A stretch of DNA of 61,158 bases from Streptococcus suis (GCF_002960625.1 NZ_POJH01000033.1:1-61158), one strand, 5' to 3'. Counted from the stretch's first letter, positions 8,700 through 17,846 are shown. Notes: a model not told the origin generated them from the sequence alone. A program made the numbers and translations.

Positions 8700-8786
8700 T
8701 TACAACACTTCCTCGAATAATTTCTTAGCCTCATCACTCTCCACTATCTTAATCATTTCTTCTCTAGGTTCTTGTTCTTTATTCAT
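8700..8786 (-). CDS. 28-residue ORF coupled to the upstream SMI1/KNR4 gene
   Basis: The ATG at 8784-8786 overlaps the end of the upstream immunity gene (ATGAATAA arrangement), and the frame reads MNKEQEPREEMIKIVESDEA followed by KKLFEEVL. It is highly charged and predicted helical. It may be the surviving end of a larger gene or a spurious overlap. No family is recognised. Confidence 0.3.
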   Translation of the reverse strand: MNKEQEPREEMIKIVESDEAKKLFEEVL

Positions 8787-9210
8787 TATCAAAATACAAT
8801 GAGTTGATGAAATCTGTAAATGATTGAGCCACAAAAACTGTATTATGACCGTTATTATCTAACATTTCGTGATTCCAATAAACAACTGATTGATTGTCTG
8901 AATAATCAAAGCAAAGTAAATTACCAAAGGGGTCTTCACCAAAGGGAAATAATGTACTAGGTAGCCTATCTTCTATATCTTCTAGCACCTCATATACATT
9001 ACCATATTCTGCTTTATCAAAGTCTAGTAGATTATTTAAAACTTCAGATTTCTCACCTATAGTGAAAACATCTGGCTTTGGATAACCAACGCCATTTTTT
9101 AACAACCAGTCTTTATAATCGTTGGGAAGTTCTATATTAAACTTCTTTTCAAGTTGGTTTATTTTAAAAGCAGAAATTTCCTTTTTATCCAGTAATTTAA
9201 TCTCATTCAT
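8779..9210 (-). CDS. SMI1/KNR4-family immunity protein
   Basis: A 143-residue acidic protein with the SUKH pattern: INQLEKKFNIELPNDYKDWL (about 17-36) then FPFGEDPFGNLLCFDY (about 88-103) and a C-terminal VFVAQSFTDFINSL. SMI1/KNR4 (SUKH) proteins neutralise many unrelated polymorphic toxins, mostly nucleases, by direct binding in the cytoplasm. Its toxin is not present as an intact gene. The next immunity gene lies 40 bp upstream. Confidence 0.8.
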   Translation of the reverse strand: MNEIKLLDKKEISAFKINQLEKKFNIELPNDYKDWLLKNGVGYPKPDVFTIGEKSEVLNNLLDFDKAEYGNVYEVLEDIEDRLPSTLFPFGEDPFGNLLCFDYSDNQSVVYWNHEMLDNNGHNTVFVAQSFTDFINSLYFDNE

Positions 9211-9249
9211 AATATTAAACCCACACTTTCTCCAATTACTCCAAACAAT

Positions 9250-9702
9250 CTAAGGAGTCAATAATGATAAAAATTCAGTAAATGTTGATGCAAGATAATA
9301 GGTGTTACCTCCATCAGATGACGATGGTAATGTGTATGCATCGTCATAATAATATACACCCTCGTTTTCATCTCCACTAATCCAAATAATTATAAAGCCA
9401 TGCTGGACTGTATCTCCAATGATGAGAGAATGTTCCAAAATATCATCAATATATTCTTCTGTCCATTTTCCGATATCCGTTCCTTGTTCATCAGGTCGAA
9501 CTCCGAATAATAGATCTAAATTTATTTCATCATCACTATGTGGAATACTAATCTTGTTTAATTCATAGTCTATTGTTTCACCTCCATTAAAATCTAATAA
9601 AAATTGCTTATAGTCTTTTGGCAAAACAATATTAAATCCTTTTTCTAACTCATGAATATCCTCAATTTTAGCATGTCCAAATTTTTCAATTTGTAAACTC
9701 AT
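9250..9702 (-). CDS. SMI1/KNR4-family immunity protein, partner of the adjacent LHH-type toxin remnant
   Basis: A 150-residue protein with IHELEKGFNIVLPKDYKQFL (about 16-35), NGGE, a central GDTVQHGFIIIWISGDENEG and a C-terminal YYLASTFTEFLSLL, all typical of the SMI1/KNR4 fold. Its ATG overlaps the stop codon of the toxin remnant (TAATG), so toxin and immunity are translationally coupled, the usual arrangement for cognate pairs. SMI1 proteins are common partners of HNH-type toxins, which supports the pairing. Confidence 0.8.
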   Translation of the reverse strand: MSLQIEKFGHAKIEDIHELEKGFNIVLPKDYKQFLLDFNGGETIDYELNKISIPHSDDEINLDLLFGVRPDEQGTDIGKWTEEYIDDILEHSLIIGDTVQHGFIIIWISGDENEGVYYYDDAYTLPSSSDGGNTYYLASTFTEFLSLLTP

Positions 9703-9966
9703 TATTTTCCTCCATTTCTCTTGATAGAAATACCTCCGCGATGTGTAAAGCGTCTATGATTTTTTCTATCAACCAATTGTAAAGTTTTTCCATCTTGATG
9801 ATGAAGCCATGTATTCTCTGGACCAGATTTACCCGCCTTAGAAAAATCTTTAGCTCTGGTTTCAAAACCATTTATGGCGGAGCTGTCTAGCAAGGTTATC
9901 GGCTGTAGAGGCGACCTTACCCTTGGTTAGATTGCCAAATTGTTTGGTATTATGATCTATTTTTTT
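9702..9966 (-). pseudogene. Polymorphic toxin remnant with HNH/Endo VII LHH-type nuclease domain
   Basis: The open frame 9702-9893 encodes NTWLHHQDGKTLQLVDRKNH and RRFTHRGGISI, which matches the LHH/WHH class of HNH/endonuclease VII toxin domains (His pair, LV, H, F-H-GG pattern). The upstream sequence in another frame reads FGNLTKGKVASTADNLARQL, the pre-toxin region. The two are joined by a frameshift near 9875. The N-terminal secretion domain (LXG is the expectation) is missing. Such orphan C-terminal cassettes can be recombined onto a full-length toxin. The active-site residues are intact. Confidence 0.65.
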
Positions 9967-10043
9967 TAGGACAAAAAACAGTCGGAGTGATGATGCTAAT
10001 TGCAAGTTAACAGTTAGGACTGGAGAATTCCCAGTCCCAACGA

Positions 10044-10469
10044 TCATTTATTCTTTTCAGCTTTGACTTCTTCAAACCACTTTTCAAATTCTAATCGTGG
10101 AATTAAATCTTCATCATTTTCATAACGAGCTTCATAACTGTATTTTGTCTCTAGATGGTTTGACTTCGCGTCATATACTAACCATAATTCAGTAGGATGT
10201 TCATGCCCATTATTATCACATAAATCAATTAATGCTTGCAAGTCCTCATTTCCGTATCGTAATACTGAAAAAAGCATACCATCAGAATCATTTACCTTAT
10301 TTGTTAAAACTGAGTTTACTTTATGAATCTTTACAACTGAATCTTTAATTTTGAAAAATACATTATATGAAATAATTTCTTTCTCAGAAATTCCATAAAT
10401 ATATATAGCATCTGCCTGACCATTAACATATTCCATTGCCAAGGATACCATTCCAATTTGGATTTCCAT
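10044..10469 (-). CDS. DUF600/YezG-like immunity protein (tentative)
   Basis: A 141-residue protein. The C-terminal half reads ELWLVYDAKSNHLETKYSYE and then EFEKWFEEVKAEKNK, resembling the YezG/DUF600 family (P--L-L-YD---G---Y-Y, followed by W). YezG-type proteins are immunity factors for LXG toxins in Bacillus. The N-terminal AIYIYGISEKEIISYNVFFK fits the beta-rich start. It stands just upstream of the toxin remnant, so the two may once have belonged to different cassettes. Confidence 0.5.
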   Translation of the reverse strand: MEIQIGMVSLAMEYVNGQADAIYIYGISEKEIISYNVFFKIKDSVVKIHKVNSVLTNKVNDSDGMLFSVLRYGNEDLQALIDLCDNNGHEHPTELWLVYDAKSNHLETKYSYEARYENDEDLIPRLEFEKWFEEVKAEKNK

Positions 10470-10496
10470 AAATTAATCTTCAAAAATGCCATTTTG

Positions 10497-10656
10497 TTAC
10501 CCCCTATTAATGTTTTTTAGTATTTCACTATAAGGTTCTCCATCAATTTTATAATTAACTTCAAAACTTATCGGTCTCTTAGATATACCATCATAACTTT
10601 GTTATCGCTTCCTCTAAGTAGATAATACTTCCTAATGGTAATAATTCATTTGTCAA
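10497..10656 (-). pseudogene. DUF4176-like remnant
   Basis: Starting at a TTG at 10656 just after the membrane-protein stop, the frame reads LTNELLPLGSIIYLEEAITK, matching the start of DUF4176 proteins (LP-GS-V-L). It breaks at about 10590 and continues in another frame as KVMMVYLRDR. A third frame gives KRPISFEVNYKIDGEPYSEI to a stop at 10497. DUF4176 genes are found in LXG/type VII secretion loci, which supports the origin of this island. Confidence 0.5.
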
Positions 10657-10658
10657 TT

Positions 10659-11549
10659 TTATTTCTCTTTTTGTTTCTTCTTATCTATCATTTTTCCACG
10701 CCATTTGCCATACCATTGCTCATTTGAGATTTTAAAGAACTGGCGATATTCTTTTTGGTACTTGAAAAAGTAAAATGCAGCTACAAAATTTTTCAGGGTC
10801 ATGCCCGTAGTAAAAATCATGAGAGCCGCAACTAATAAGAAAGCCCAACCATACAAGAAACTGAAAATGTCTGGTCGCGTTTTGATCGCTTCCCCAAAAT
10901 TGAAGGTCCAACGATTGACAATAGCTAGAAGTAATAGAACACCTCCATACTTCTTGATAAATGCCATTAGGCTCTCTCCCCAGTCTTTATTAGCTGGTTC
11001 CCCCTTATAAAGTTGTTTTTTAAGCTGTTCTACATTTGAGATTACTAGAGTCTTCCACAGATATACACATACTAACAGTTGAAGTAAAAAACCAATCCAT
11101 CCAAAGGCACCTACTGTGAGACCGATTGTAAAGGGAAACAGCATCAAAAATACTGTGATTAAAAAAACAAGAAGAGTAATGGTTCCATAAAGCAATTGAT
11201 GTGCATAATTTTTTTTTGGAAAAACATTTATGATAACCATTACTATTGAGCAATACATCAGTGCCAATAGCGGGATTCTAAAGATTGTTCCAATAGTGAC
11301 AATTGATTGGGCAGTAGAGGTTGATATGTATCTAATTTTCTCTGTTGAGGTTAAGAGACTTTCTGGTAGATATACTCCTACTCCATATGACATAATAAAA
11401 AGTAATAAAATGACTAGCCCAGAAAACCTTTGAGATAGCTTCATAGAAGATAATACGCCAACCTGTGCACCTTCTTCTGTTAGTATCTTCTTACTAACAA
11501 CCTTTTTTGATTGCTCAAAGGTTGCCGATAGTAACCTCTCTTTACGCAT
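10659..11549 (-). CDS. Polytopic membrane protein of the toxin island, function unknown
   Basis: About 296 residues from ATG 11549 (MRKERLLSATFEQ). That start has a strong ribosome-binding site (GGAGGAG, 8 nt upstream) formed by the Gly codons of the overlapping upstream ORF. After a basic N-terminal region of about 50 residues there are roughly six hydrophobic segments: FSGLVILLLFIMSYGVGVYL, the stretch from IPLLALMYCSIVMVII, LLYGTITLLVFLITVFLML, GWIGFLLQLLVCVYL, YGGVLLLLAIVN and WAFLLVAALMIFTTG. The tail is very basic. Membrane proteins of this size accompany LXG toxins and DUF4176 genes, but I do not recognise a family. Confidence 0.65.
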   Translation of the reverse strand: MRKERLLSATFEQSKKVVSKKILTEEGAQVGVLSSMKLSQRFSGLVILLLFIMSYGVGVYLPESLLTSTEKIRYISTSTAQSIVTIGTIFRIPLLALMYCSIVMVIINVFPKKNYAHQLLYGTITLLVFLITVFLMLFPFTIGLTVGAFGWIGFLLQLLVCVYLWKTLVISNVEQLKKQLYKGEPANKDWGESLMAFIKKYGGVLLLLAIVNRWTFNFGEAIKTRPDIFSFLYGWAFLLVAALMIFTTGMTLKNFVAAFYFFKYQKEYRQFFKISNEQWYGKWRGKMIDKKKQKEK

Positions 11550-11835
11550 ATTTAGCTCCTCCACCAAACCAACTAGTCACAGAATTCCATGTACCTTTCA
11601 CTGCTTTACCTAGTCCATTCCTAACGGCATCATAGGCATCATCCAAAGCAGCAGCCTTTGGATTAGAAAGTAATCTAATTTTTTCCCTAAGCTCCTTTTG
11701 CTCAAATTTTCGAGCTTGAAAATAATGCTCACTTGTCGGCCAATATAGACCAGAGTCATCAAAAAATCCATAGGGAGAAAAATTTGAAAATTCACCAAAA
11801 GGTTCATTGATTTTATAAAATTTAATATTTTCCAT
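11542..11835 (-). CDS. Chimeric ORF: truncated NADAR domain fused to a foreign tail
   Basis: Residues 1-65 (IKFYKINEPFGEFSNFSPYG, WPTSEHYFQARKF) match the N-terminal half of NADAR/YbiA proteins, glycosidase-fold enzymes acting on ADP-ribose-type substrates. The family is about 150 residues long. After NPKAAAL the sequence switches to DDAYDAVRNGLGKAVKGTWN and SVTSWFGGGAKYA, which is not NADAR and looks like the end of an LXG or other secreted protein. The stop overlaps the next gene's ATG. It was probably created by a deletion joining an orphan antitoxin-like gene to a toxin-locus gene. It lacks the second half of the active site and is probably not functional as an enzyme. Confidence 0.6.
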   Translation of the reverse strand: MENIKFYKINEPFGEFSNFSPYGFFDDSGLYWPTSEHYFQARKFEQKELREKIRLLSNPKAAALDDAYDAVRNGLGKAVKGTWNSVTSWFGGGAKYA

Positions 11836-11850
11836 ACTTATTTTAACAAA

Positions 11851-12465
11851 TTATAAGACATCATCTCGGTCTAAAGAATATTTATTTATAAAATTGTCTA
11901 CAAAATCTTTATCATAAATGTTTATTATCTTCAAATCACTTTTTATTCTCCATAAGAAATTCTCTTGCTCCAAAGTTATTTTTTCGAGATTTTGTTTTAT
12001 CAATTCTATAAGCTCTTGACGTGTACTAGAAAGTTGTAAAAATGTAATCAAAGGATCTAAATCATACATCTCTAGGAATGAATCCTGAATAATTTTTTTT
12101 ATATATAGATTAACTTTGACTTCTATCTCTTTATCCTCTCCTGCGCCCTTATTTATCCAAAATAATATCAAGTTATCCAAGATATGTTTATAGGTTTCAT
12201 CATATCCATATAATCTATTGACTATAAAACCTCTGAGTAAACCTTTATCAAAAAGTTCTGTTAAGCAATTGAAACCACTATCGTATCCCCAAGCAGTTAA
12301 TAACATAGAGATTTCAAAGACATACTCTCCTTGTTGCAATAACTCCTCCAATTGTCTTACTCTAGTAGATGAGATATCCTCTTGTTCTAGTTCAGATGCA
12401 TCTATAGCATAATCTGCCCCTTCTGGTATCTCATATAATAATTTTCTAATGTACTCTTCTTTCAT
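11851..12465 (-). CDS. Putative immunity protein (Imm30-like)
   Basis: A 204-residue, acidic, mostly helical protein with no signal peptide. The segment EISMLLTAWGYDSGFNCLTE (about 51-70) followed by LFDKGLLRGF recalls the Imm30 family, but I cannot confirm it. It lies 15 bp upstream of the NADAR chimera and 47 bp downstream of a lipoprotein gene, in a run of small minus-strand genes that look like stored immunity cassettes. Function is assigned from context more than sequence. Confidence 0.4.
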   Translation of the reverse strand: MKEEYIRKLLYEIPEGADYAIDASELEQEDISSTRVRQLEELLQQGEYVFEISMLLTAWGYDSGFNCLTELFDKGLLRGFIVNRLYGYDETYKHILDNLILFWINKGAGEDKEIEVKVNLYIKKIIQDSFLEMYDLDPLITFLQLSSTRQELIELIKQNLEKITLEQENFLWRIKSDLKIINIYDKDFVDNFINKYSLDRDDVL

Positions 12466-12512
12466 ATTTTTATCCTTATTTATATATATACTGTTCGTTT
12501 GTGATTGACATA

Positions 12513-12908
12513 CTATTCTCCTAAATATATCACATCTACCTTTTTAATAGTATCTTCTGTACTATCGATTGGAACATCCCTTTCCAGAGGTTCAAAATCA
12601 TCAATAGGACTGAGACCAATATTGTCCAGACGTTCATCAAACTCTGAAATTTCTGAAACTGTAATTCCTGTTTTGTATCTTTCATTGTTATTTATGGTAA
12701 ATAACAAGTGATAACTACCTGTTTTTAGGTCTTTACTAAATTTTATAAATTTTATTGTTTCTATATTATAATTCTTGACAATTCCTCGCACCACATTATC
12801 CTGTTGCTCCTTCGTCAATGTTTCTTTCTGCGAAGTCATGCCACACCCTCCTAAAATTAAAATTGCTATTGTTGCTAAAATGCTGGTAAATAATCGATAC
12901 TTTTTCAT
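12513..12908 (-). CDS. Small lipoprotein of the immunity island
   Basis: A 131-residue protein with a lipoprotein signal (TIAILILGGC, lipobox LGGC at about residues 19-22), followed by KEQQDNVVRGIVKNYNIETI and a beta-rich domain. The gene ATG overlaps the stop of an upstream membrane-protein remnant. Surface lipoproteins of this size beside toxin loci can protect against exported toxins that act outside the cell (TipC-type logic), but no family is recognised. Confidence 0.6.
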   Translation of the reverse strand: MKKYRLFTSILATIAILILGGCGMTSQKETLTKEQQDNVVRGIVKNYNIETIKFIKFSKDLKTGSYHLLFTINNNERYKTGITVSEISEFDERLDNIGLSPIDDFEPLERDVPIDSTEDTIKKVDVIYLGE

Positions 12909-12909
12909 C

Positions 12910-13020
12910 TCACTGCTTTCCTTTCAGTTTATTACGAAACAATGAGTACATAGTCACCATCATTCCCAAGACAATTATTAGAAGCATCTGTAAAGATAAT
13001 CCCGTTTTTTTCTCGGTCAG
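12910..13020 (-). pseudogene. C-terminal fragment of a membrane protein
   Basis: An open stretch without a start reads EKKTGLSLQMLLIIVLGMMV and TMYSLFRNKLKGKQ, one transmembrane segment with a basic tail, ending two bases before the lipoprotein ATG. It is the surviving end of a deleted gene, possibly a secretion component or membrane-anchored immunity protein. Confidence 0.4.
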
Positions 13021-13080
13021 GGACACTCAATAGCTACCTCATTGAATTTGTTAAAATTATGAAATATAGCATCTGGAGTA

Positions 13081-13377
13081 TTATCTATTTACTTCATTTT
13101 TAAAACTACTCAATTCATCCGGCGTCAATAGGAATTCTTTGAATGACTGAGCTATAAAATGACCGCGATCCTTACCTTTTTCTGAGGGCATACCATCATG
13201 GTGAATTTCAGTCAAACTCTCAATAAAGTAATCAGAAATTGGATTTTTTCGTAAAACTACTATCCTTTTAGATTTTCCATCATAAAAAGGTAATTGTACC
13301 ACACTAGGATCAAGCTCCCATTTATTCAGGATATCGAAATACTTTCCATTTTCTACCAATTCTAAATCAAATTTCAT
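13081..13377 (-). CDS. Small immunity-like protein (possible truncated SMI1/KNR4)
   Basis: A 98-residue protein starting MKFDLELVENGKYFDILNKW, with GHFIAQSFKEFLL near the end. The last motif resembles the closing helix of SMI1/KNR4 proteins (VFVAQSFTDFI in the intact gene at 8779-9210). The typical N-terminal L----LP--Y---L region is missing, so it may be a shortened member. It lies at the edge of the island. Confidence 0.45.
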   Translation of the reverse strand: MKFDLELVENGKYFDILNKWELDPSVVQLPFYDGKSKRIVVLRKNPISDYFIESLTEIHHDGMPSEKGKDRGHFIAQSFKEFLLTPDELSSFKNEVNR

Positions 13378-13465
13378 AATATAACCCCATTTTTAACAAA
13401 GTATAACACATTTTGTATCAAATTTAAAACTCACACTTCAATCGACCATTAAGGCGATATTAGAG

Positions 13466-13522
13466 GTGGGTACGTTTCTATTCCCAAAAACTCCTTGTCA
13501 ATGGAAACAAACACGTACCCAC
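13466..13522. repeat. Inverted repeat in the 13.4-13.75 kb intergenic region
   Basis: GTGGGTACGT pairs with ACGTACCCAC across about 37 bp of loop that also contains weaker TTCC/GGAA pairing. It lies in the 380-bp gap between the island and rlmD. The gap otherwise holds the hairpin at 13616-13639 and repeat copy B. I see no gene in it. Confidence 0.5.
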
Positions 13523-13615
13523 AGGGTAAATGGAAATAGAAATTGATAATTTCTAGCTATCACTTCTACTCACTCCAAAAATTTCCTCACTCTGATACTT
13601 CACCACCTCAATACA

Positions 13616-13639
13616 AAAAGCCTTGTCTCCAAGGCTTTT
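13616..13639. terminator. Terminator hairpin at the island boundary
   Basis: AAAAGCCTTG pairs with CAAGGCTTTT around a 4-nt loop. On the minus strand it lies about 120 bp beyond the rlmD stop and ends in a U-rich arm. It could terminate rlmD transcription. Confidence 0.7.
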
Positions 13640-13688
13640 CACTATCCCTTTCGTTCAAAGTTTTCTAGGCTTTTACGAGCAGAGCAAC
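13630..13688. repeat. Direct repeat copy B, rlmD-3'-end-like
   Basis: Second copy of the 59-bp sequence at 8081-8139. On the minus strand it reads ECVALLVKA followed by a stop, but with no open frame upstream. It begins about 70 bp after the stop of the intact rlmD. The 3' end of the rumA/rlmD gene is a known integration site for streptococcal integrative elements, so a family of partial tails here is consistent with past insertion and excision. Confidence 0.7.
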
Positions 13689-13759
13689 GCACTCAGCGGT
13701 TCGCTGTTACCGCATCACTGTGTTCTGCGACAGCTGTCGCATAGGCAGAACATCTGCTT

Positions 13760-15178
<1,419 letters not shown>

Positions 15179-15195
15179 CTAGTATATCACATTTT

Positions 15196-16521
15196 TTATC
15201 GTAAGCCCAAATCAGTTAAGCGCTGTTGGTACTTTTCAAAATCAACTCGCAGGGCCATGCCACCATACATATCATAATCGTCAATCCAATCCCCATTTTC
15301 AGGAATGGTGATGCGTTCGATGCCATTAGCTGCATCCATAACAACTCCCGGTCCATGAAAGAGCATGAAGGCCTGGGGAACTGTTGTTGGGGTCATCGCC
15401 ACTACTTTACCAAGTGCTTCCGCCCCTGAAAAGAGCTTCATCGGGTTTTTAGCCTGGGTCATGACAGCCGACAAGACTTGTTGCTGGCGCTTGGTACGAC
15501 CGAAATCCCCCTCATCATCTGAACGATAACGCGCGTAGTTAAGCAAGGTTTTACCATCCATTTGTTGAACACCAACCTGAATGGTTTGATAGGCTGGGGC
15601 ATTTTCCTCCAGCTGCAAATCATTTGGCACTTCCACCGAGCTAACCGTTTCTCCATCTATGGTTGAAAATTGTGCATCAATAGTCACACCCTCTGGAAAG
15701 AGTGTATCAATTGTTGTCGCAAAAGTCGCAAAATCAACCATAGCATAGTAATCAATATCGATGCCAAAATTGTTTTTCAAAGCCTTACGAACTTCTTCAG
15801 CTCCCTGCTTATTATCTTGTTCACCGAGGGTATAGGCTGCATTGAGTTTGTATTCGTATCCTTCAATATCGACCAAGGTATCTCGCATAAAACTAACCAG
15901 TTTGACCTTATTATCTGCATTATTGATATTTAAGACCATAATGGTATCTGTCCGTATTTCGTCCGTGCTTTCACCTGCACGTCCATCCGTACCCAAAATC
16001 AAAATATTGGTACCATTAGCAGAACTGACCCCGTTAAATACTTCAGCAGTAGGCTGCTCACTCACACTATTCAGGCCCTTAATGAAACTAAAGCCCAAAG
16101 CAAAAACAAATAACAAAAGGACTACGGCTAGGAGCCTGAAAATCCGCTTTACTCCCCATTTCTTTCTTTTCTTTGGTTTCAGTGGCATTTTAGGGACATA
16201 GTCCACTAATTCTGCTCTCTCACTAATCTGCTTTTTTCTTCTACTTCTTCTGGACCTAGTATCCGGATAGGCTGGAAGAAGGTCATCATCTGCCTTAGCA
16301 ACTTCCTCAGACCAGTCATCACCTACAAAGTCCTCAGAAAACAAAGGACTTTCATCATTCATTTGCTTTTTCGGTTTCCCATGTCGAATACGGAGTTCCT
16401 TCTTGAAAAGAAGATAATCCAACTCCTGTCGCTCTCTATCATTTAAATAATGAATATTTTTATGTAAATAATCCAACCTCAACTCTTCATGATGGGTTAA
16501 GATTCCTTTGTTTTTCGTCAT
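15196..16521 (-). CDS. psr: LytR-CpsA-Psr family phosphotransferase
   Basis: A 441-residue protein with a long basic cytoplasmic N-terminus (about 1-125, rich in Arg/Lys/Asp), a single membrane segment (LLAVVLLLFVFALGFSFI, about 131-148) and an extracellular LCP domain. Typical motifs are ILGTDGRAGESTDEIRTDTI (about 175-194), SFMRDTLVDI and NYARYRSDDEGDFGRTKRQQ. LCP enzymes move undecaprenyl-linked anionic or rhamnose polymers onto peptidoglycan. The position after aroK-pheA matches the psr gene of pneumococcus. It is likely cotranscribed with pheA (15 bp gap) and could act on the rhamnose polymer encoded at 42-58 kb. Confidence 0.85.
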   Translation of the reverse strand: MTKNKGILTHHEELRLDYLHKNIHYLNDRERQELDYLLFKKELRIRHGKPKKQMNDESPLFSEDFVGDDWSEEVAKADDDLLPAYPDTRSRRSRRKKQISERAELVDYVPKMPLKPKKRKKWGVKRIFRLLAVVLLLFVFALGFSFIKGLNSVSEQPTAEVFNGVSSANGTNILILGTDGRAGESTDEIRTDTIMVLNINNADNKVKLVSFMRDTLVDIEGYEYKLNAAYTLGEQDNKQGAEEVRKALKNNFGIDIDYYAMVDFATFATTIDTLFPEGVTIDAQFSTIDGETVSSVEVPNDLQLEENAPAYQTIQVGVQQMDGKTLLNYARYRSDDEGDFGRTKRQQQVLSAVMTQAKNPMKLFSGAEALGKVVAMTPTTVPQAFMLFHGPGVVMDAANGIERITIPENGDWIDDYDMYGGMALRVDFEKYQQRLTDLGLR

Positions 16522-16536
16522 ACGTTCATCTTTATC

Positions 16537-17364
16537 CTAACTAGCTAGGTACACTTGATAATTACCTAGTATTTTACATGATATTCCCAAACTCGTCAAT
16601 TCTTCAAGGGAGTAGGACAATAGGTCCTCAGATTGATTTTCAAGGTCCAGTATAAAAAAATACTCTCCCAAGGCTGTTTTTAAAGGCCGACTTTCAATTT
16701 TTGTCAAACTAATTCCTCGCCATGAAAAGACAGACATGGCTTTATAGAGGGCACCTGGTAAATTATCAGGCAAAGTCAAGGCCAAACTAACCTTTTTAGT
16801 CACTTTCTGAAGGCCGATTTCTGGAACTTCATTACCCAATATCCAAAATCGTGTGAAATTTTCACTAATTTCCTGAATGTCTTGCCCAATTACCATTAGA
16901 CCATATTCCTCTGCTGCTGCTTGTGGTGCTATAGCCGCATATGGCTGGTCTGTATGCTCAGCCACATACCGAGCTGCATAGGCTGTACTAGCTGTCACCT
17001 CAATCCGAGCAGTAGGAAAATGCTCCAGAATATATTTCTTTCCCTGTGCAATGGCTTGTGGGTGAGAATAGATAACCTCAATCGTCTTATCCGCACTGCT
17101 CGCCAAAAGTTGCTGGGCAATGGGTTGAACAATTTCAGCAACCGCATGGATTTCCGCCTGATGAAAAAGATAATCAATAGTTTCGTGGACACTACCCTCA
17201 ATAGAGTTTTCAACTGGAATGACAGAATAGACAACCTGGCCAGTTTCATAGGCTTTAATCACTTCTGTAATGGTCCCGAAAGCCTGTAAATCAGCACTTG
17301 GAAAGGCTTGCTGGGCTACCTGATGGGTAAAAGAACCACGAGGTCCTAAGTAAGCTACTTGCAT
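16537..17364 (-). CDS. pheA: Prephenate dehydratase
   Basis: A 275-residue monofunctional enzyme converting prephenate to phenylpyruvate, the committed step to phenylalanine. It begins with VAYLGPRGSFTHQVAQQAF, has the catalytic TRF motif in ENFTRFWILG (about 176), and ends with an ACT regulatory domain containing ESRPLKTALGEYFF, the phenylalanine-binding signature. No chorismate mutase domain is fused. The start overlaps the end of aroK by 10 bp, so translation is coupled. Feedback inhibition by Phe is expected from the ACT domain. Confidence 0.94.
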   Translation of the reverse strand: MQVAYLGPRGSFTHQVAQQAFPSADLQAFGTITEVIKAYETGQVVYSVIPVENSIEGSVHETIDYLFHQAEIHAVAEIVQPIAQQLLASSADKTIEVIYSHPQAIAQGKKYILEHFPTARIEVTASTAYAARYVAEHTDQPYAAIAPQAAAEEYGLMVIGQDIQEISENFTRFWILGNEVPEIGLQKVTKKVSLALTLPDNLPGALYKAMSVFSWRGISLTKIESRPLKTALGEYFFILDLENQSEDLLSYSLEELTSLGISCKILGNYQVYLAS

Positions 17365-17846
17365 AAAATCTTCCTTGCTACTTGTTCTGGAGTAAGTTGG
17401 TCTGTATTGATATTGGTAGCTGCCAATCCTTGATAGAGGGCCATGCGTTCTTGATAGATAGCTTTAAACTCTTCCTTACTATTCTGTAAAAAAAGGGGGC
17501 GCTTTGATTGACTATCCAAACAAATTCGATCATAGGCAACTTCAAATGAAGCAGTCAAAAGAACATTATTAGCCTTATTTTCTAATAGCAGCTGTCGATT
17601 GAACTCAGATTTGACCACACCACCACCAGTCGATACCAGACAGTCAGCAGGCAAAGCCAATAATTCTTTCAAGACTTCTGTTTCAACTTTGCGAAAAACA
17701 GCTTCTCCTTCGAGCTTGAAATAATCAGCGATGGTCATGCCAATCCGTTCTTCAATAATTTGGTCCATATCGTAAACAGGGAGGTCCAACAAACGTGCGG
17801 TGGTGGTTTTTCCAACTCCCATAAATCCAAGTAAAACGATTGGCAT
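17355..17846 (-). CDS. aroK: Shikimate kinase
   Basis: A 163-residue enzyme that phosphorylates shikimate at O3 with ATP. Walker A is GFMGVGKTT (residues 7-15); the shikimate-binding residues are in DMDQIIEE and the substrate loop VSTGGGVV; the lid Arg lies in SKRPLF. It lies between aroA (8 bp gap) and pheA (overlap) in one operon. Confidence 0.94.
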   Translation of the reverse strand: MPIVLLGFMGVGKTTTARLLDLPVYDMDQIIEERIGMTIADYFKLEGEAVFRKVETEVLKELLALPADCLVSTGGGVVKSEFNRQLLLENKANNVLLTASFEVAYDRICLDSQSKRPLFLQNSKEEFKAIYQERMALYQGLAATNINTDQLTPEQVARKILCK

